A stretch of 64,000 nucleotides of DNA, from contig NZ_VJZS01000001.1 in the NCBI RefSeq assembly GCF_007097385.1, positions 350,087-414,086 on the forward strand. The letters are read 5' to 3'. How positions within the stretch are numbered: the first letter of the stretch is position 1; the number at the start of each line of letters is the position of its first letter. The notes under the pieces are model-generated. The model was not told where the DNA came from. It worked only from the letters and a program-made list of their open reading frames with translations, and ran no database searches. A program made the position numbers and the translations under genes. Below are positions 53,679 to 62,102 of the stretch, one piece after another. This DNA is from Flavobacterium sp. ZT3R18. GTDB taxonomy: Bacteria; Bacteroidota; Bacteroidia; Flavobacteriales; Flavobacteriaceae.

Positions 53679-54074
53679 TTAGTTCTGAACTCCAGTAGAA
53701 GTTCCCCTAGAAGTCTCCGGATCTAAGTTTTTCATATAAGATTCAATAGTTTTTATTCCACCCACAGTACCGGAGGTGTAGTCTACTTCTACGTACCATA
53801 CGTCGCAGGATTCTGGGGTTACTTCGGAGAAATCATAATCGTATTTCATCGTTAGGATAGTTCCAGATTCTGTAGGGATTTCTACTGTCGGAGGAGTAGT
53901 ATCATCGGAGTTTATGTATAATGTAGCTCTGGTTTTTAGAGTTAACGATCCACCAGGTGGGGTGTAGAATTTTGCAGAGATTAACGGTGCTACTGGGTAA
54001 CAAACCGTTGCTGGACTTTGAAATACAAAAGGTTCTGTGTTGATACGTGTGATCTGAATAATTGTGTAGGCCAT
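53679..54074 (-). CDS. Hypothetical protein
   Basis: This 131-residue protein has no signal peptide or membrane segment and is probably mostly beta: alternating hydrophobic residues, PPGGSLTLKTRATLYI and ILTMKYDYDFSEV segments, and two cysteines. I do not recognise a family. It is transcribed in the same direction as the kinase gene 105 nt downstream, but a long AT-rich gap makes co-transcription uncertain. Confidence 0.6.
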   Translation of the reverse strand: MAYTIIQITRINTEPFVFQSPATVCYPVAPLISAKFYTPPGGSLTLKTRATLYINSDDTTPPTVEIPTESGTILTMKYDYDFSEVTPESCDVWYVEVDYTSGTVGGIKTIESYMKNLDPETSRGTSTGVQN

Positions 54075-54488
54075 AATAATTGGAATGATTTAAGATTAAT
54101 AGGGTTAAAGGTATTTTTTTTCTTTGAATATTAGGTGTTGATTTTGTTATTTTTTCTGAATTTATTAGTTTTTTTACGGCAAAGTGGTGTGGATGTCTGG
54201 GTTGTTTTTAGGGTTTGGTACTGTTTTTGGATGGTTTTATTTGGTAAAACGAATAGTACTTAGGCGCAGTGAGGCTGCGTGAGGGCAATGTTATTAAGTT
54301 AAGCGATTTTAGATTGAAGATTAACGATTTATGATTTCAGATTTTTGTGTTGTAAATAGAAAATCGTCGATTTTACGGGTCTTGCACATCTGAAATCATA
54401 AATCGTTAATCAAAAATCAGCAATCAAATTTATCATTATATCCTTTACACTAATGCGGTCACGCCCAAAGGGTAATTGTTTAAATCGA
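54075..54488. other. Intergenic region with a 24-bp perfect inverted repeat
   Basis: No gene is visible. The perfect 24-bp inverted repeat 54319-54342/54388-54411 (core AACGATTTATGATTTCAGAT) encloses a 45-nt spacer that carries a small AAATCGTCGATTT palindrome. It could fold into a long cruciform or RNA hairpin. Confidence 0.55.
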
Positions 54489-54522
54489 AAAACCCCGTTT
54501 CACGTACATGAAACGGGGTTTT
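54489..54522 (-). terminator. Intrinsic terminator of pnp
   Basis: AAAACCCCGTTTCA and TGAAACGGGGTTTT form a 14-bp stem with a 6-nt loop. On the minus strand T-rich sequence follows. Confidence 0.88.
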
Positions 54523-54557
54523 CTCTATAAATAAACCTTTAGTAAACTAAGATCTGA

Positions 54558-56690
54558 TTACTCTTTTTTCTCCTCACGTGGAGGTCTTGGCATTAAGGCT
54601 TTTTTAGATACTTTCTCTTTACGAGTTTTAGGATCTAAACCTAAATATTTTACCATGAATACGTCATTCATGTTCACTACATCCGCAACGTTTTCTGTGC
54701 GTTCCCAAGCCAATTCCGATACGTGAAGCAATACTTCGTTTCCTGGGGCGTCAAGGTATTCTACAACCGCACCAAAATCAAGCATTTTGATTACTTTCAC
54801 TTCATAAGACTCATTCATTTGAGGTTTGAAAGTAATCGATTGGATTTTAGCCAATACCGCTTCAATTCCAGCAGGATCAGTACCTAAAATTTCAATAACA
54901 CCTTCTTCGTTTACCTCGTTGATTACGATAGTCGTTCCAGTAGCTTTTTGTAATTCTTGAATCACTTTTCCACCAGGTCCAATCAAAGCACCAATAAAGT
55001 TACCAGGAATGGTTCTAGTGATGATTTTTGGAGCATACGCTTTAACATCCGCTTTTGGCGCTGCCAAAGTATCTGTAATTTTTCCAAGGATATGCAAACG
55101 ACCTTCACGAGCTTGAGCCAAAGCCTCCTCCATGATGTGGTATTCTAATCCTTCGATTTTGATGTCCATTTGACAAGCAGTGATTCCGTCTGCAGTTCCA
55201 GTTACTTTAAAGTCCATGTCTCCTAAGTGATCTTCGTCACCCAAGATATCAGACAATACAGCAAAACGAGCTCCATCTGTAATCAATCCCATTGCAATTC
55301 CAGAAACGGGTTTGATCATTTGAATACCAGCATCCATCAATGCCAATGTTCCAGCACAAACCGTAGCCATAGAAGAAGAACCGTTAGATTCTAATACTTC
55401 AGATACAATACGGATAGTATAAGGACAATCAGCAGGGATCATGTTTTTCAAAGCACGTTGTGCTAAGTTTCCGTGACCTACTTCTCTTCTTGAAGTTCCT
55501 CTTAGTGGTTTTGCTTCACCAGTAGAGAAAGGAGGGAAGTTATAGTGTAAGTAAAATTTTTCTTCACCTTGTTCTGATGGAGAGTCAATTTGGTTTGCTT
55601 CTCTAGAAGTTCCTAAAGTAGCTGTAGCCAATGCTTGAGTTTCTCCACGAGTAAATAATGCTGATCCGTGAACCGATGGTAAATAATCAACTTCTGCCCA
55701 GATAGGACGGATTTGATTTGTTTTTCTACCGTCTAAACGTGTTCCTAAATCTAGAGTTACGTTACGAACAGCTTCTTTATTAGTTTTGTAGAAATATTTA
55801 GAAACTAAATCTCCATCTACTGCCAATTCTTCTTCAGTAAACAACGCTTTAACTTCTTCTTTGATTTCTGCAAATGCAGCTGTTCTTTCTTGTTTTGCTG
55901 TTCCTTCTTTTGCAACAGCATAAATTTTATCGTAAGCCGCAGCTTTTACTTTAGCGTAAATAGCTTCGTCTTCTTTTTCTAACTCGTACGTTCTAGTTTC
56001 TTTTTTACCAAAAGCAGCAACTAGTCTTTCTTGAGCAGCGATTTGAATTTTGATGGCATCGTGAGCAAATTTAATAGCTTCTACCATTTCCAATTCTGAA
56101 ATTTCTTTCATTTCACCTTCTACCATTGCGATAGAATCTTTAGAAGCACCAATCATCATGTCGATGTCTGATAATTCTAATTGAGCACGACTTGGGTTGA
56201 TGATGAATTGTCCGTCTACACGTGCAACACGAGCTTCAGAAATTAAGGTTGAAAAAGGAATGTCAGACAAAGCAAGAGCTGCCGAAGCCGCTAATCCTGC
56301 CAATGCATCTGGCATAACGTTATCGTCATGAGACATTAATTGGATCATTACTTGCGTTTCTGCATGGTAATCATCTGGGAAAAGAGGACGCAATACACGG
56401 TCTACTAATCTCATTGTCAAAACTTCGCTGTCGCTTGGTCTTGCTTCTCTTTTGAAAAATCCACCAGGAAAACGTCCTGCTGCTGCGAATTTTTCACGAT
56501 AATCTACCGTAAGAGGTAAAAAATCTACTGGGCTTGCTTTACGGGCAGATACAACTGTTGCAAGCAACATTGCATTTCCCATTTGAACTACTACTGAACC
56601 GTCAGCTTGTTTAGCTAATTTTCCGGTCTCGATTGAGATGCTTCTGCCATCTCCTAAATCGATAATCTCTTTTGAAACTTTTGGAATCAT
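54558..56690 (-). CDS. pnp: Polyribonucleotide nucleotidyltransferase (PNPase)
   Basis: This 710-residue phosphorolytic 3'-5' exoribonuclease functions in RNA turnover. Two RNase PH-like domains (about 10-225 and 310-545; [15 protein letters not shown] and [17 protein letters not shown] in the second) are joined by a helical linker. A KH domain ([12 protein letters not shown], near 565) and an S1 domain follow. The protein ends with a short basic tail. It lies downstream of rpsO on the same strand, the order also found in E. coli, but a 217-nt gap with an inverted repeat separates them. Confidence 0.96.
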   Translation of the reverse strand: MIPKVSKEIIDLGDGRSISIETGKLAKQADGSVVVQMGNAMLLATVVSARKASPVDFLPLTVDYREKFAAAGRFPGGFFKREARPSDSEVLTMRLVDRVLRPLFPDDYHAETQVMIQLMSHDDNVMPDALAGLAASAALALSDIPFSTLISEARVARVDGQFIINPSRAQLELSDIDMMIGASKDSIAMVEGEMKEISELEMVEAIKFAHDAIKIQIAAQERLVAAFGKKETRTYELEKEDEAIYAKVKAAAYDKIYAVAKEGTAKQERTAAFAEIKEEVKALFTEEELAVDGDLVSKYFYKTNKEAVRNVTLDLGTRLDGRKTNQIRPIWAEVDYLPSVHGSALFTRGETQALATATLGTSREANQIDSPSEQGEEKFYLHYNFPPFSTGEAKPLRGTSRREVGHGNLAQRALKNMIPADCPYTIRIVSEVLESNGSSSMATVCAGTLALMDAGIQMIKPVSGIAMGLITDGARFAVLSDILGDEDHLGDMDFKVTGTADGITACQMDIKIEGLEYHIMEEALAQAREGRLHILGKITDTLAAPKADVKAYAPKIITRTIPGNFIGALIGPGGKVIQELQKATGTTIVINEVNEEGVIEILGTDPAGIEAVLAKIQSITFKPQMNESYEVKVIKMLDFGAVVEYLDAPGNEVLLHVSELAWERTENVADVVNMNDVFMVKYLGLDPKTRKEKVSKKALMPRPPREEKKE

Positions 56691-56787
56691 ACTTTATTTT
56701 TTGTGATTAAACATGGGTTCTAGTTGTGTTGTAGTTGTAGTTGTTGCGTAGTTAATGCCTAAAACCCAATGAAAAACCAAACTTTTT

Positions 56788-56867
56788 TAGCCCCCCAACC
56801 CCCGAAGGGGGAGCTTATAATGAAATCAAATGCCTTACGTATTCCCCCTTCGGGGGTTAGGGGGCTA
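56788..56867. repeat. GC-rich TAGCCCCCAACCCCCGAAGGGGG inverted repeat (described by its ends)
   Basis: A left arm at 56788-56812 and right arm at 56841-56867 are near-perfect inverse complements. Each arm also folds on itself because of CCCCCGAAGGGGG/CCCCCTTCGGGGG. It stands between rpsO and pnp. The very high G+C in an AT-rich genome suggests a mobile intergenic repeat. Confidence 0.7.
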
Positions 56868-56872
56868 AATAA

Positions 56873-56898
56873 AAAAGAGGCACTTTCGCACCTCTTTT
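56873..56898 (-). terminator. Intrinsic terminator of rpsO
   Basis: On the minus strand AAAAGAGGTGC and GTGCCTCTTTT pair around a GAAA tetraloop with two wobble pairs, then T-rich sequence. It lies 10 nt after the rpsO stop. Confidence 0.82.
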
Positions 56899-56907
56899 GT
56901 ATATTGA

Positions 56908-57174
56908 TTATTTTCTAATACCCAATACTTTGATAATCTCACGGTATCTGTTGATCTCTGTTTTCTTTAAGTAGTCTAACAATGATCTTCTTTTACCTAC
57001 TAGCAATACTAATGAACGCTCTGTGTTATAATCATGACGATTTTTTTTCAAGTGCTCAGTAAGGTGGCTAATTCTGAAAGTGAACAAAGCGATTTGCGCT
57101 TCTGATTTTCCAGTGTTTGTTTTTTCTCCGTGTTTAGCGAAGATCTCTTCTTTAATCTCTTTAGTTAAATACAT
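56908..57174 (-). CDS. rpsO: 30S ribosomal protein S15
   Basis: This 88-residue primary 16S rRNA-binding protein of the platform matches the usual length of 88-89. It has family marks FRISHLTEHLKKNRHDY and SLVLLVGKRRSLLDYLKK. It can bind its own mRNA in E. coli; no such structure was identified here. It ends just before its terminator, upstream of pnp. Confidence 0.97.
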   Translation of the reverse strand: MYLTKEIKEEIFAKHGEKTNTGKSEAQIALFTFRISHLTEHLKKNRHDYNTERSLVLLVGKRRSLLDYLKKTEINRYREIIKVLGIRK

Positions 57175-57330
57175 TCCAATATTTGTTTAATGATTTTTAT
57201 GTATGTCCTACAGCTATTGCAAGACGGGTGCAAAAGTAAGTCAAAATATTGAAATATTCAAAAAATTAAGGAATAAATGATTTTTTGATCCTTAGGTAGG
57301 AATCTTCCAATTTTTTAATCTTTGAAATGT

Positions 57331-57786
57331 TTAATAAATTTTTGCAATCTCCTCATTTACAAATTCCAAGAATCGCTCATCTTCCTCTGTAAAAGGATCA
57401 ATTATGTGGCTATCAATATCTATTTGCCCTATGTTTAGTCCATTTACAAAAAGGGGCACTACGATTTCGGATTTTACCGTAAAACTACATGCTATATAAT
57501 TGTCTTGTGCACTTACGTCTGGGACAACGAAATTGTTGTTAGAAACTGCAACTTGCCCACAAATTCCTTTTCCGAAAGGGATAACGGTATGGTCAGTTTC
57601 TGCGCCTACGTAAGGACCAAGGTGGAGTGTTTGAGCTTCGTGATTGGCAAAATAAAACCCGACCCAGTTGTAGTAGGAAATAGAATCACTCAAAAGTTGA
57701 CAGACCGCTAGCAGTTTTTCATCTCTTGAAAGGTTTGGTTTTGAAGTGATTTGGGTTACTTTTGGTTGTAATTCTTGAAATGTCAT
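57331..57786 (-). CDS. GAF-domain protein, probable free methionine-(R)-sulfoxide reductase
   Basis: This 151-residue protein is a single GAF domain. The segment GKGICGQVA (Cys76) and NYIACS (Cys100), followed by SEIVVPL and IDIDS, matches fRMsr (MsrC/YebR), which reduces free methionine-R-sulfoxide. In the yeast enzyme a third cysteine lies ten residues before the GICG cysteine; here that position is His66. The remaining two correspond to catalytic and resolving cysteines. Activity is therefore plausible but not certain. It is divergent from the exosortase gene. Confidence 0.85.
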   Translation of the reverse strand: MTFQELQPKVTQITSKPNLSRDEKLLAVCQLLSDSISYYNWVGFYFANHEAQTLHLGPYVGAETDHTVIPFGKGICGQVAVSNNNFVVPDVSAQDNYIACSFTVKSEIVVPLFVNGLNIGQIDIDSHIIDPFTEEDERFLEFVNEEIAKIY

Positions 57787-57833
57787 ATTTTATTTTTTTT
57801 ACAAAAGTATTTAAAGCTAATTTTAAAATTGCA

Positions 57834-57842
57834 TAGATTTGA
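57834..57842 (+). promoter_or_regulatory. -7 element of xrtF
   Basis: TAGATTTGA, a perfect TAnnTTTG, lies 14 nt before the TTG at 57856. It argues against the upstream ATG at 57775, which lies before it and overlaps the divergent GAF gene. Confidence 0.55.
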
Positions 57843-57855
57843 TGAAAAATTAATT

Positions 57856-58392
57856 TTGAGAAAATATTTAATACGATACAAACCTTTTTTGCTTTTTTTG
57901 GGCACTTTTTTCTTTACCTATATATTGCTTACTTTTTTGTACCATTTTTTTTTGGATAGTTATGAGAGGGGTAATGTAGATGCGATTACGCGATTGGTAG
58001 CGCAAAATGCCGATGCAGTTCTTTCTGGATTTGATAAAACAGTATTTATTAAGGAAGATAGCAAAGAGCCTTTTTTTACCTTGTATTTTCATCAAAAAGG
58101 ATTGGTAAGGATTGTTGAAGGTTGTAACGGAATTAGTTTAATCATACTGTTTATTTCTTTTGTGGTGGCTTTTTCGGGAAATCTAAAAAATACCTTGCTT
58201 TTTATTTTTGGCGGAAGCCTATTGATTTATGTTCTAAATGTGCTTCGAATTGCTATTTTGAGTGTTTTGATTTATTGTTTTCCAAGTCAACTTCATCTCT
58301 TGCATGCTGTTCTTTTTCCATTAATTATTTATAGTGTGGTTTTTATGCTGTGGATTGTTTGGATAAATAAATTTTCTAAATATGCTAAATAA
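57856..58392 (+). CDS. xrtF: Exosortase family protein XrtF
   Basis: This 178-residue membrane cysteine transpeptidase-like protein of the flavobacterial exosortase family has about five helices. The catalytic triad positions are Cys90 (EGCNG), Arg131 (NVLRI) and His150 (LHAVLFP). Exosortases process C-terminal sorting tails of surface proteins. I chose the TTG at 57856 because it gives MRKYLIRYKPF and lies downstream of the -7 element; an upstream ATG at 57775 would add 27 residues. It overlaps the partner gene by 11 nt. No target protein with a sorting tail was seen here. Confidence 0.88.
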   Translation: MRKYLIRYKPFLLFLGTFFFTYILLTFLYHFFLDSYERGNVDAITRLVAQNADAVLSGFDKTVFIKEDSKEPFFTLYFHQKGLVRIVEGCNGISLIILFISFVVAFSGNLKNTLLFIFGGSLLIYVLNVLRIAILSVLIYCFPSQLHLLHAVLFPLIIYSVVFMLWIVWINKFSKYAK

Positions 58393-58834
58393 AATACTTC
58401 AAAATAAGGCAAATATTTTCATTTCACTCCTTCTAGTTTGTTTGTTGGCTGCCGTCCGTGGTTTTGAAGATGATTTGTTCTATGATCCTTTATTGGTTTA
58501 TTTTGAGGGAGATTATATGGCTATGCCTTTGCCAGAATTTAATCCTTTGCTATTATTTTTAGGTTTGTTGTTTCGTTATGTTTTGAATACCATTTTATCA
58601 TTGGGGATTATTTATTTTCTTTTTAAAGATAAAGAAATGGTCAAATTTGCTTCGATTTTATATCTCATCTTTTTTTTGATTTTGATGGGGGCTTTCTTTT
58701 TTATCCTTTATTTTTATGGAAATCAAAATAATTTTCTGCTGTTTTATGTGCGTCGGTTTTTGATTCAACCTTTATTCTTAATTCTTTTTACACCAGCGTT
58801 TTATTTTCAAAAGCTAGGGTCTGTTAAGAAATAA
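58382..58834 (+). CDS. Exosortase F system-associated membrane protein
   Basis: This 150-residue protein with about four transmembrane helices has a short conserved stretch FEDDLFYDPLLVYFEGDYM after the first helix (quoted by position, about 24-42). It is the usual second gene of the XrtF pair in Flavobacteriia. It overlaps xrtF by 11 nt, so the two are translationally coupled. It probably assists the exosortase in the inner membrane. The biochemical role is unknown. Confidence 0.82.
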   Translation: MLNKILQNKANIFISLLLVCLLAAVRGFEDDLFYDPLLVYFEGDYMAMPLPEFNPLLLFLGLLFRYVLNTILSLGIIYFLFKDKEMVKFASILYLIFFLILMGAFFFILYFYGNQNNFLLFYVRRFLIQPLFLILFTPAFYFQKLGSVKK

Positions 58835-58876
58835 ATGGTACAGAATTGGCGAAGTTATTTTGTTGTTCTTCAAGGT

Positions 58877-58914
58877 AAAAATTATTTTAGTGCAGCGCTA
58901 TTAAAATAATTTTT
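58877..58914. terminator. Possible hairpin terminator after the XrtF pair
   Basis: AAAAATTATTTTA and TAAAATAATTTTT form a 13-bp AT stem with a 12-nt loop, 43 nt after the stop. The rest of the 58835-59089 gap shows only CGAAGTTCACTGAA, the inverse of a word near 10615. Confidence 0.5.
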
Positions 58915-59089
58915 AACGCAGAAAATGAGCAAAAGAACGAGATAAAACGAAGTTCACTGAATACCAATTAAAAATATTGACTTAGTGAAGTAAATGGATT
59001 GGTTATTTTTTAACAGACCCTAAGTAAGTAATTCTTTTTTTATATCTTTAATGTAAATCTGATGCGACTCATTGTCAAATATATAAAAG

Positions 59090-59920
59090 ATGAAAATTGT
59101 AAAACATTCTGGTGCTATTGTTGATTTTAACCGATCGAAATTGAAGCAGTCTCTACTGAAATCTGGGGCGACTGCTGCTATAGTTGATGATGTTTTACAT
59201 CTGATTGAAAAAGAAATTTTCGAAGGTATTTCTACCAAACGTATTTATAAAATGGCTTTTGGACTTCTAAAAAAAGCCTCCAATTCGCAGGCTGCCCGAT
59301 ATAATTTAAGAGAAGCGATTCGGTTATTAGGTCCTGCGGGCTTTTTCTTCGAAAAGTTCATTGCCCGACTTTTTGCCTCCGAACATTATGAAACCAAGGT
59401 TAATGTGATTTTGCAGGGCAAATGTGTTTCGCATGAAATTGATGTAGTAGTTAGGAAAAGTAATGTAATTACTATGGTAGAGTGTAAGTTTCACGTAGGG
59501 AGAGAAGCCGCTACTGATGTGAAAGTGCCAATGTATATTTTATCCCGATTCAATGATTTAAAAGAGAAAAAGCATGAGATATTTTCTAGAAATGATGCTA
59601 TTTCAAAATGTTGGATTGTTACCAATAATCGCTTTACTACCGATGCTATTGATTTTGCTAAATGTTCAGGTCTTAATTTGATGTGTTGGGATTACCCTGC
59701 AACCAATAATCTAAAAACAAAAATAGACAACAATCAATTGTATCCGATAACTTGCTTAACAACCTTGACTCTTGCTGAAAAGGAAAAATTATTGATTTTG
59801 GATGTTATTTTAGTTCAAGAGATTATTAACAATAGAACGGATTTGGAGAAAATAGGTTTGAGTTCCAATAGAATAAAGAACGTGATTAAAGAAGCATCGG
59901 AGTTGTGTAGGTTTATATAG
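59090..59920 (+). CDS. ATP-cone / Mrr-like restriction endonuclease fusion protein
   Basis: The 276-residue protein joins two domains. Residues 1-90 look like an ATP-cone (VKHSGAIVDFNRSKLKQSL, ISTKRIYKMAFGLL), the nucleotide-binding module of NrdR and ribonucleotide reductases. Residues 88-205 form a PD-(D/E)XK nuclease core of the Mrr/restriction-endonuclease type: Glu88, Asp118 (HEIDVVV) and Glu131-x-Lys133 (MVECKFH). A C-terminal helical part follows. It may be a nucleotide-gated nuclease. I recall that such genes neighbour beta-CASP RNase genes elsewhere, as here. The role, whether in RNA/DNA metabolism or defence, is not established. Confidence 0.82.
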   Translation: MKIVKHSGAIVDFNRSKLKQSLLKSGATAAIVDDVLHLIEKEIFEGISTKRIYKMAFGLLKKASNSQAARYNLREAIRLLGPAGFFFEKFIARLFASEHYETKVNVILQGKCVSHEIDVVVRKSNVITMVECKFHVGREAATDVKVPMYILSRFNDLKEKKHEIFSRNDAISKCWIVTNNRFTTDAIDFAKCSGLNLMCWDYPATNNLKTKIDNNQLYPITCLTTLTLAEKEKLLILDVILVQEIINNRTDLEKIGLSSNRIKNVIKEASELCRFI

Positions 59921-59974
59921 TTTTTTTGTGTTACCCTGAATTGAGTAGGTTTTGCAAATTTTCAAAAAAAAGGA

Positions 59975-60134
59975 GCCACGAATTGCACTAATTTACACGA
60001 AAATTGGAGCGTTTTAATTTGCTTCGCCTATTCGCCTTTTAGGCTCGGGTCACAAATTTCTTAAAACAGATAAAATTTGTGCAATTCAATTTTAAAATTA
60101 AATATAATTTGTGACAATTCGTGAAATTCGTGGC
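59975..60134. repeat. GCCACGAATT-type inverted repeat, long copy
   Basis: The left part 59975-60005 (GCCACGAATTGCACTAATTT) and right part 60106-60134 (AATTCGTGAAATTCGTGGC) are imperfect inverse complements. The 100-nt interior includes AGGCTCGGGTCACAAATTTC and a TTTGTGCAATTC word. The same family is seen at 7541-7624. Confidence 0.6.
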
Positions 60135-60200
60135 AAAATTTTTTACCTACACAATTCGTGGTGGAACAGTTTTTTTTCGATTAATCTAAATTCAATTAAA

Positions 60201-61556
60201 ATGAAAATCACATGCATTGGCGGGGTGGGAACGGTTACGGGTTCAAAAACTTTGGTAGAAAGTAATGGAATTCGGATTTTGATAGACTGTGGACAATTTC
60301 AAGGATTAAAACCTTTGCGGGAACTCAATTGGGAGCCTTTGCCTATTTTGCCTTCCACGATAGATTGTGTATTGTTAACACACGGCCATTTAGATCATTG
60401 TGGCTGGTTGCCCAGATTAGTAAATCAAGGTTTTGATGGTAAAATATATTGCACCAGCCCGACCAAAGACGTTGCCAAGCTCATTCTCTTGGATAGTGCC
60501 AAAATTCAAGAAGAAGATGCTAAGTTGGCTAATGAAGGAAAGTATTCTAAGCACAAAATAGCAGAGCCACTTTATAATGTAGCTCAAGCAGAAGAGGTTT
60601 TTCCTCATTTTAGAATAATAAACCCTAACGAGGTAATTAATTTAGACGCCGAAATCGAAGCTGTTTTTACCAATGCAGGACATATTCTTGGAGCATGTAT
60701 TATTGAACTGAGACTCGAAAATAAAATTTTAGTTTTTTCGGGAGATATAGGCCGGGATAATGATGTGTTGATGTTTCCTCCTGTAAAACCCAAAAAAGCA
60801 GATTATGTTTTCCTCGAAAGTACCTACGGAAACAAGCTTCATCCAGACACAGACCCCAAAGTAGAACTCGAAAAGTATATTAATGACACGGTGCAAAATG
60901 GGGGAACTATCATAATTCCTAGTTTTGCCGTTGAACGTGCCCAAAGTGTAATGTACATGCTTTGGCAATTGAAAGAAGAAGGTAGGATTCCAAATATTCC
61001 TTATGTTATAGATACGCCTATGGGGATCAGTATGCTAGGGCTGTTTACGGCTAATAGAAAATGGCATAGATTGCCCGAAAACGAATTTACCGCTATGTGT
61101 AAAATGTTTACGATGATTTCAGAGTATCAAGAATCGATTGACACCATTTATAATAAACAATCAAAAGTAGTAATTGCAGCCAGCGGAATGGTTACTGGTG
61201 GTAGAGTTTTGAGTTATTTGGAACGGTATATTCAATTACCGGAAACTACCGTGATTATTGTTGGATATCAAGGCGAAGGAACCCGCGGCAGAGATTTATT
61301 AGAAGGAGCGACAGATGTGAAAATTCGCGGGAAATATTATCAAGTTAAAGCCAATGTGGTTGAAATAGAAGGTTTGTCGGCACATGGGGATCAAAAGGAC
61401 TTGTTGAATTGGCTTTCGGATTTGGGAAAACCCCCGAAAAAAGTTTTTTTGGTGCACGGAGAAAAGGAACCAGCCGAAGAACTTCAAATGAAGATTGAGG
61501 AAAAATATGGTTTTGAATGTGTTATTCCAATGATGGGACAAGTCTTTGAATTGTAA
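60201..61556 (+). CDS. MBL-fold beta-CASP RNA-processing hydrolase
   Basis: The protein has 451 residues. A metallo-beta-lactamase domain with HGHLDH (61-66) binds two zincs, a beta-CASP domain sits in the middle (SFAVERAQSVMYML, SGMVTGGRVLSYLE), and a C-terminal RMMBL motif has GLSAHGDQKDLL. This is the CPSF73-like/YSH1 class, which cleaves RNA. The family also includes 5'-3' exoribonucleases. The ATG at 60201 is chosen; a longer frame from 60111 would translate the upstream repeat. It follows the ATP-cone nuclease on the same strand after 280 nt of repeat, so they may not share a transcript. Confidence 0.9.
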   Translation: MKITCIGGVGTVTGSKTLVESNGIRILIDCGQFQGLKPLRELNWEPLPILPSTIDCVLLTHGHLDHCGWLPRLVNQGFDGKIYCTSPTKDVAKLILLDSAKIQEEDAKLANEGKYSKHKIAEPLYNVAQAEEVFPHFRIINPNEVINLDAEIEAVFTNAGHILGACIIELRLENKILVFSGDIGRDNDVLMFPPVKPKKADYVFLESTYGNKLHPDTDPKVELEKYINDTVQNGGTIIIPSFAVERAQSVMYMLWQLKEEGRIPNIPYVIDTPMGISMLGLFTANRKWHRLPENEFTAMCKMFTMISEYQESIDTIYNKQSKVVIAASGMVTGGRVLSYLERYIQLPETTVIIVGYQGEGTRGRDLLEGATDVKIRGKYYQVKANVVEIEGLSAHGDQKDLLNWLSDLGKPPKKVFLVHGEKEPAEELQMKIEEKYGFECVIPMMGQVFEL

Positions 61557-61616
61557 TGTTAGAATCTATTTCTAAACTTTAACAAGAATTTGATTTTTTA
61601 GAGTTGATAATAATGC

Positions 61617-61625
61617 TAATTTTGC
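61617..61625 (+). promoter_or_regulatory. -7 element abutting the HYC_CC_PP gene start
   Basis: TAATTTTGC is a perfect TAnnTTTG. The ATG follows 3 nt later at 61629, which is almost the same arrangement and sequence (TTTGCAGTATG) as in front of rlmN (TTTGCAGCATG). Confidence 0.5.
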
Positions 61626-61628
61626 AGT

Positions 61629-62039
61629 ATGAATTTCAAAAAACAGATAAGTGTATTTTTAGCAGTCTTATTATTGGTTTCCAATGTAGGATTAGCATTT
61701 AATGTGCATTATTGTGGGGGTGAAATTGCCTCAGTTTCTTTGAATTCTACTTTGCCTTCACTACAAAGTGAAAAGGGTTGTTGCGAGACAAAAGCTAGCA
61801 AAAAAGACAGTTGTTGCAAAGACAAAAAAATTGTCGTTCAGAAAAAAACCGACAATGGAGTTGTTAAATCTTTTTCTTTTCAGTTTAATTATGCTTTTGT
61901 AGTTCCAGAATACAACCCGATTGTTTTTACTACTGTACCTAGTTTTAAAAACAATTCAAACCTTTCTTATTATTGCGATGCTAACTCACCGCCACTTTTC
62001 AAGCTGTACAGCCAATACCTCCTTTACGATAGATTGTAA
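61629..62039 (+). CDS. HYC_CC_PP family protein
   Basis: This 136-residue exported protein has a signal peptide of about 24 residues. The three diagnostic blocks are HYCGG (27-31), two CC pairs (Cys51-Cys52, Cys62-Cys63) in a Lys-rich segment, and SPPLFKLYSQYLLYD near the end. These match the family named after the motifs, described as associated with TonB-dependent receptors. Clustered cysteines and the receptor downstream suggest metal handling (for example copper), but this is inference. It lies 63 nt before the receptor gene. Confidence 0.82.
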   Translation: MNFKKQISVFLAVLLLVSNVGLAFNVHYCGGEIASVSLNSTLPSLQSEKGCCETKASKKDSCCKDKKIVVQKKTDNGVVKSFSFQFNYAFVVPEYNPIVFTTVPSFKNNSNLSYYCDANSPPLFKLYSQYLLYDRL

Positions 62040-62102
62040 TGTTTAATTTGAGTTGAACCCATTTTGTGTGGTTTGACATTTTTAATCATTATAAACTAAA
62101 TC

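Noticed and set aside
59090..59920. A restriction-modification system
   Set aside because: There is no methyltransferase or specificity subunit nearby; the nuclease is fused to an ATP-cone instead.
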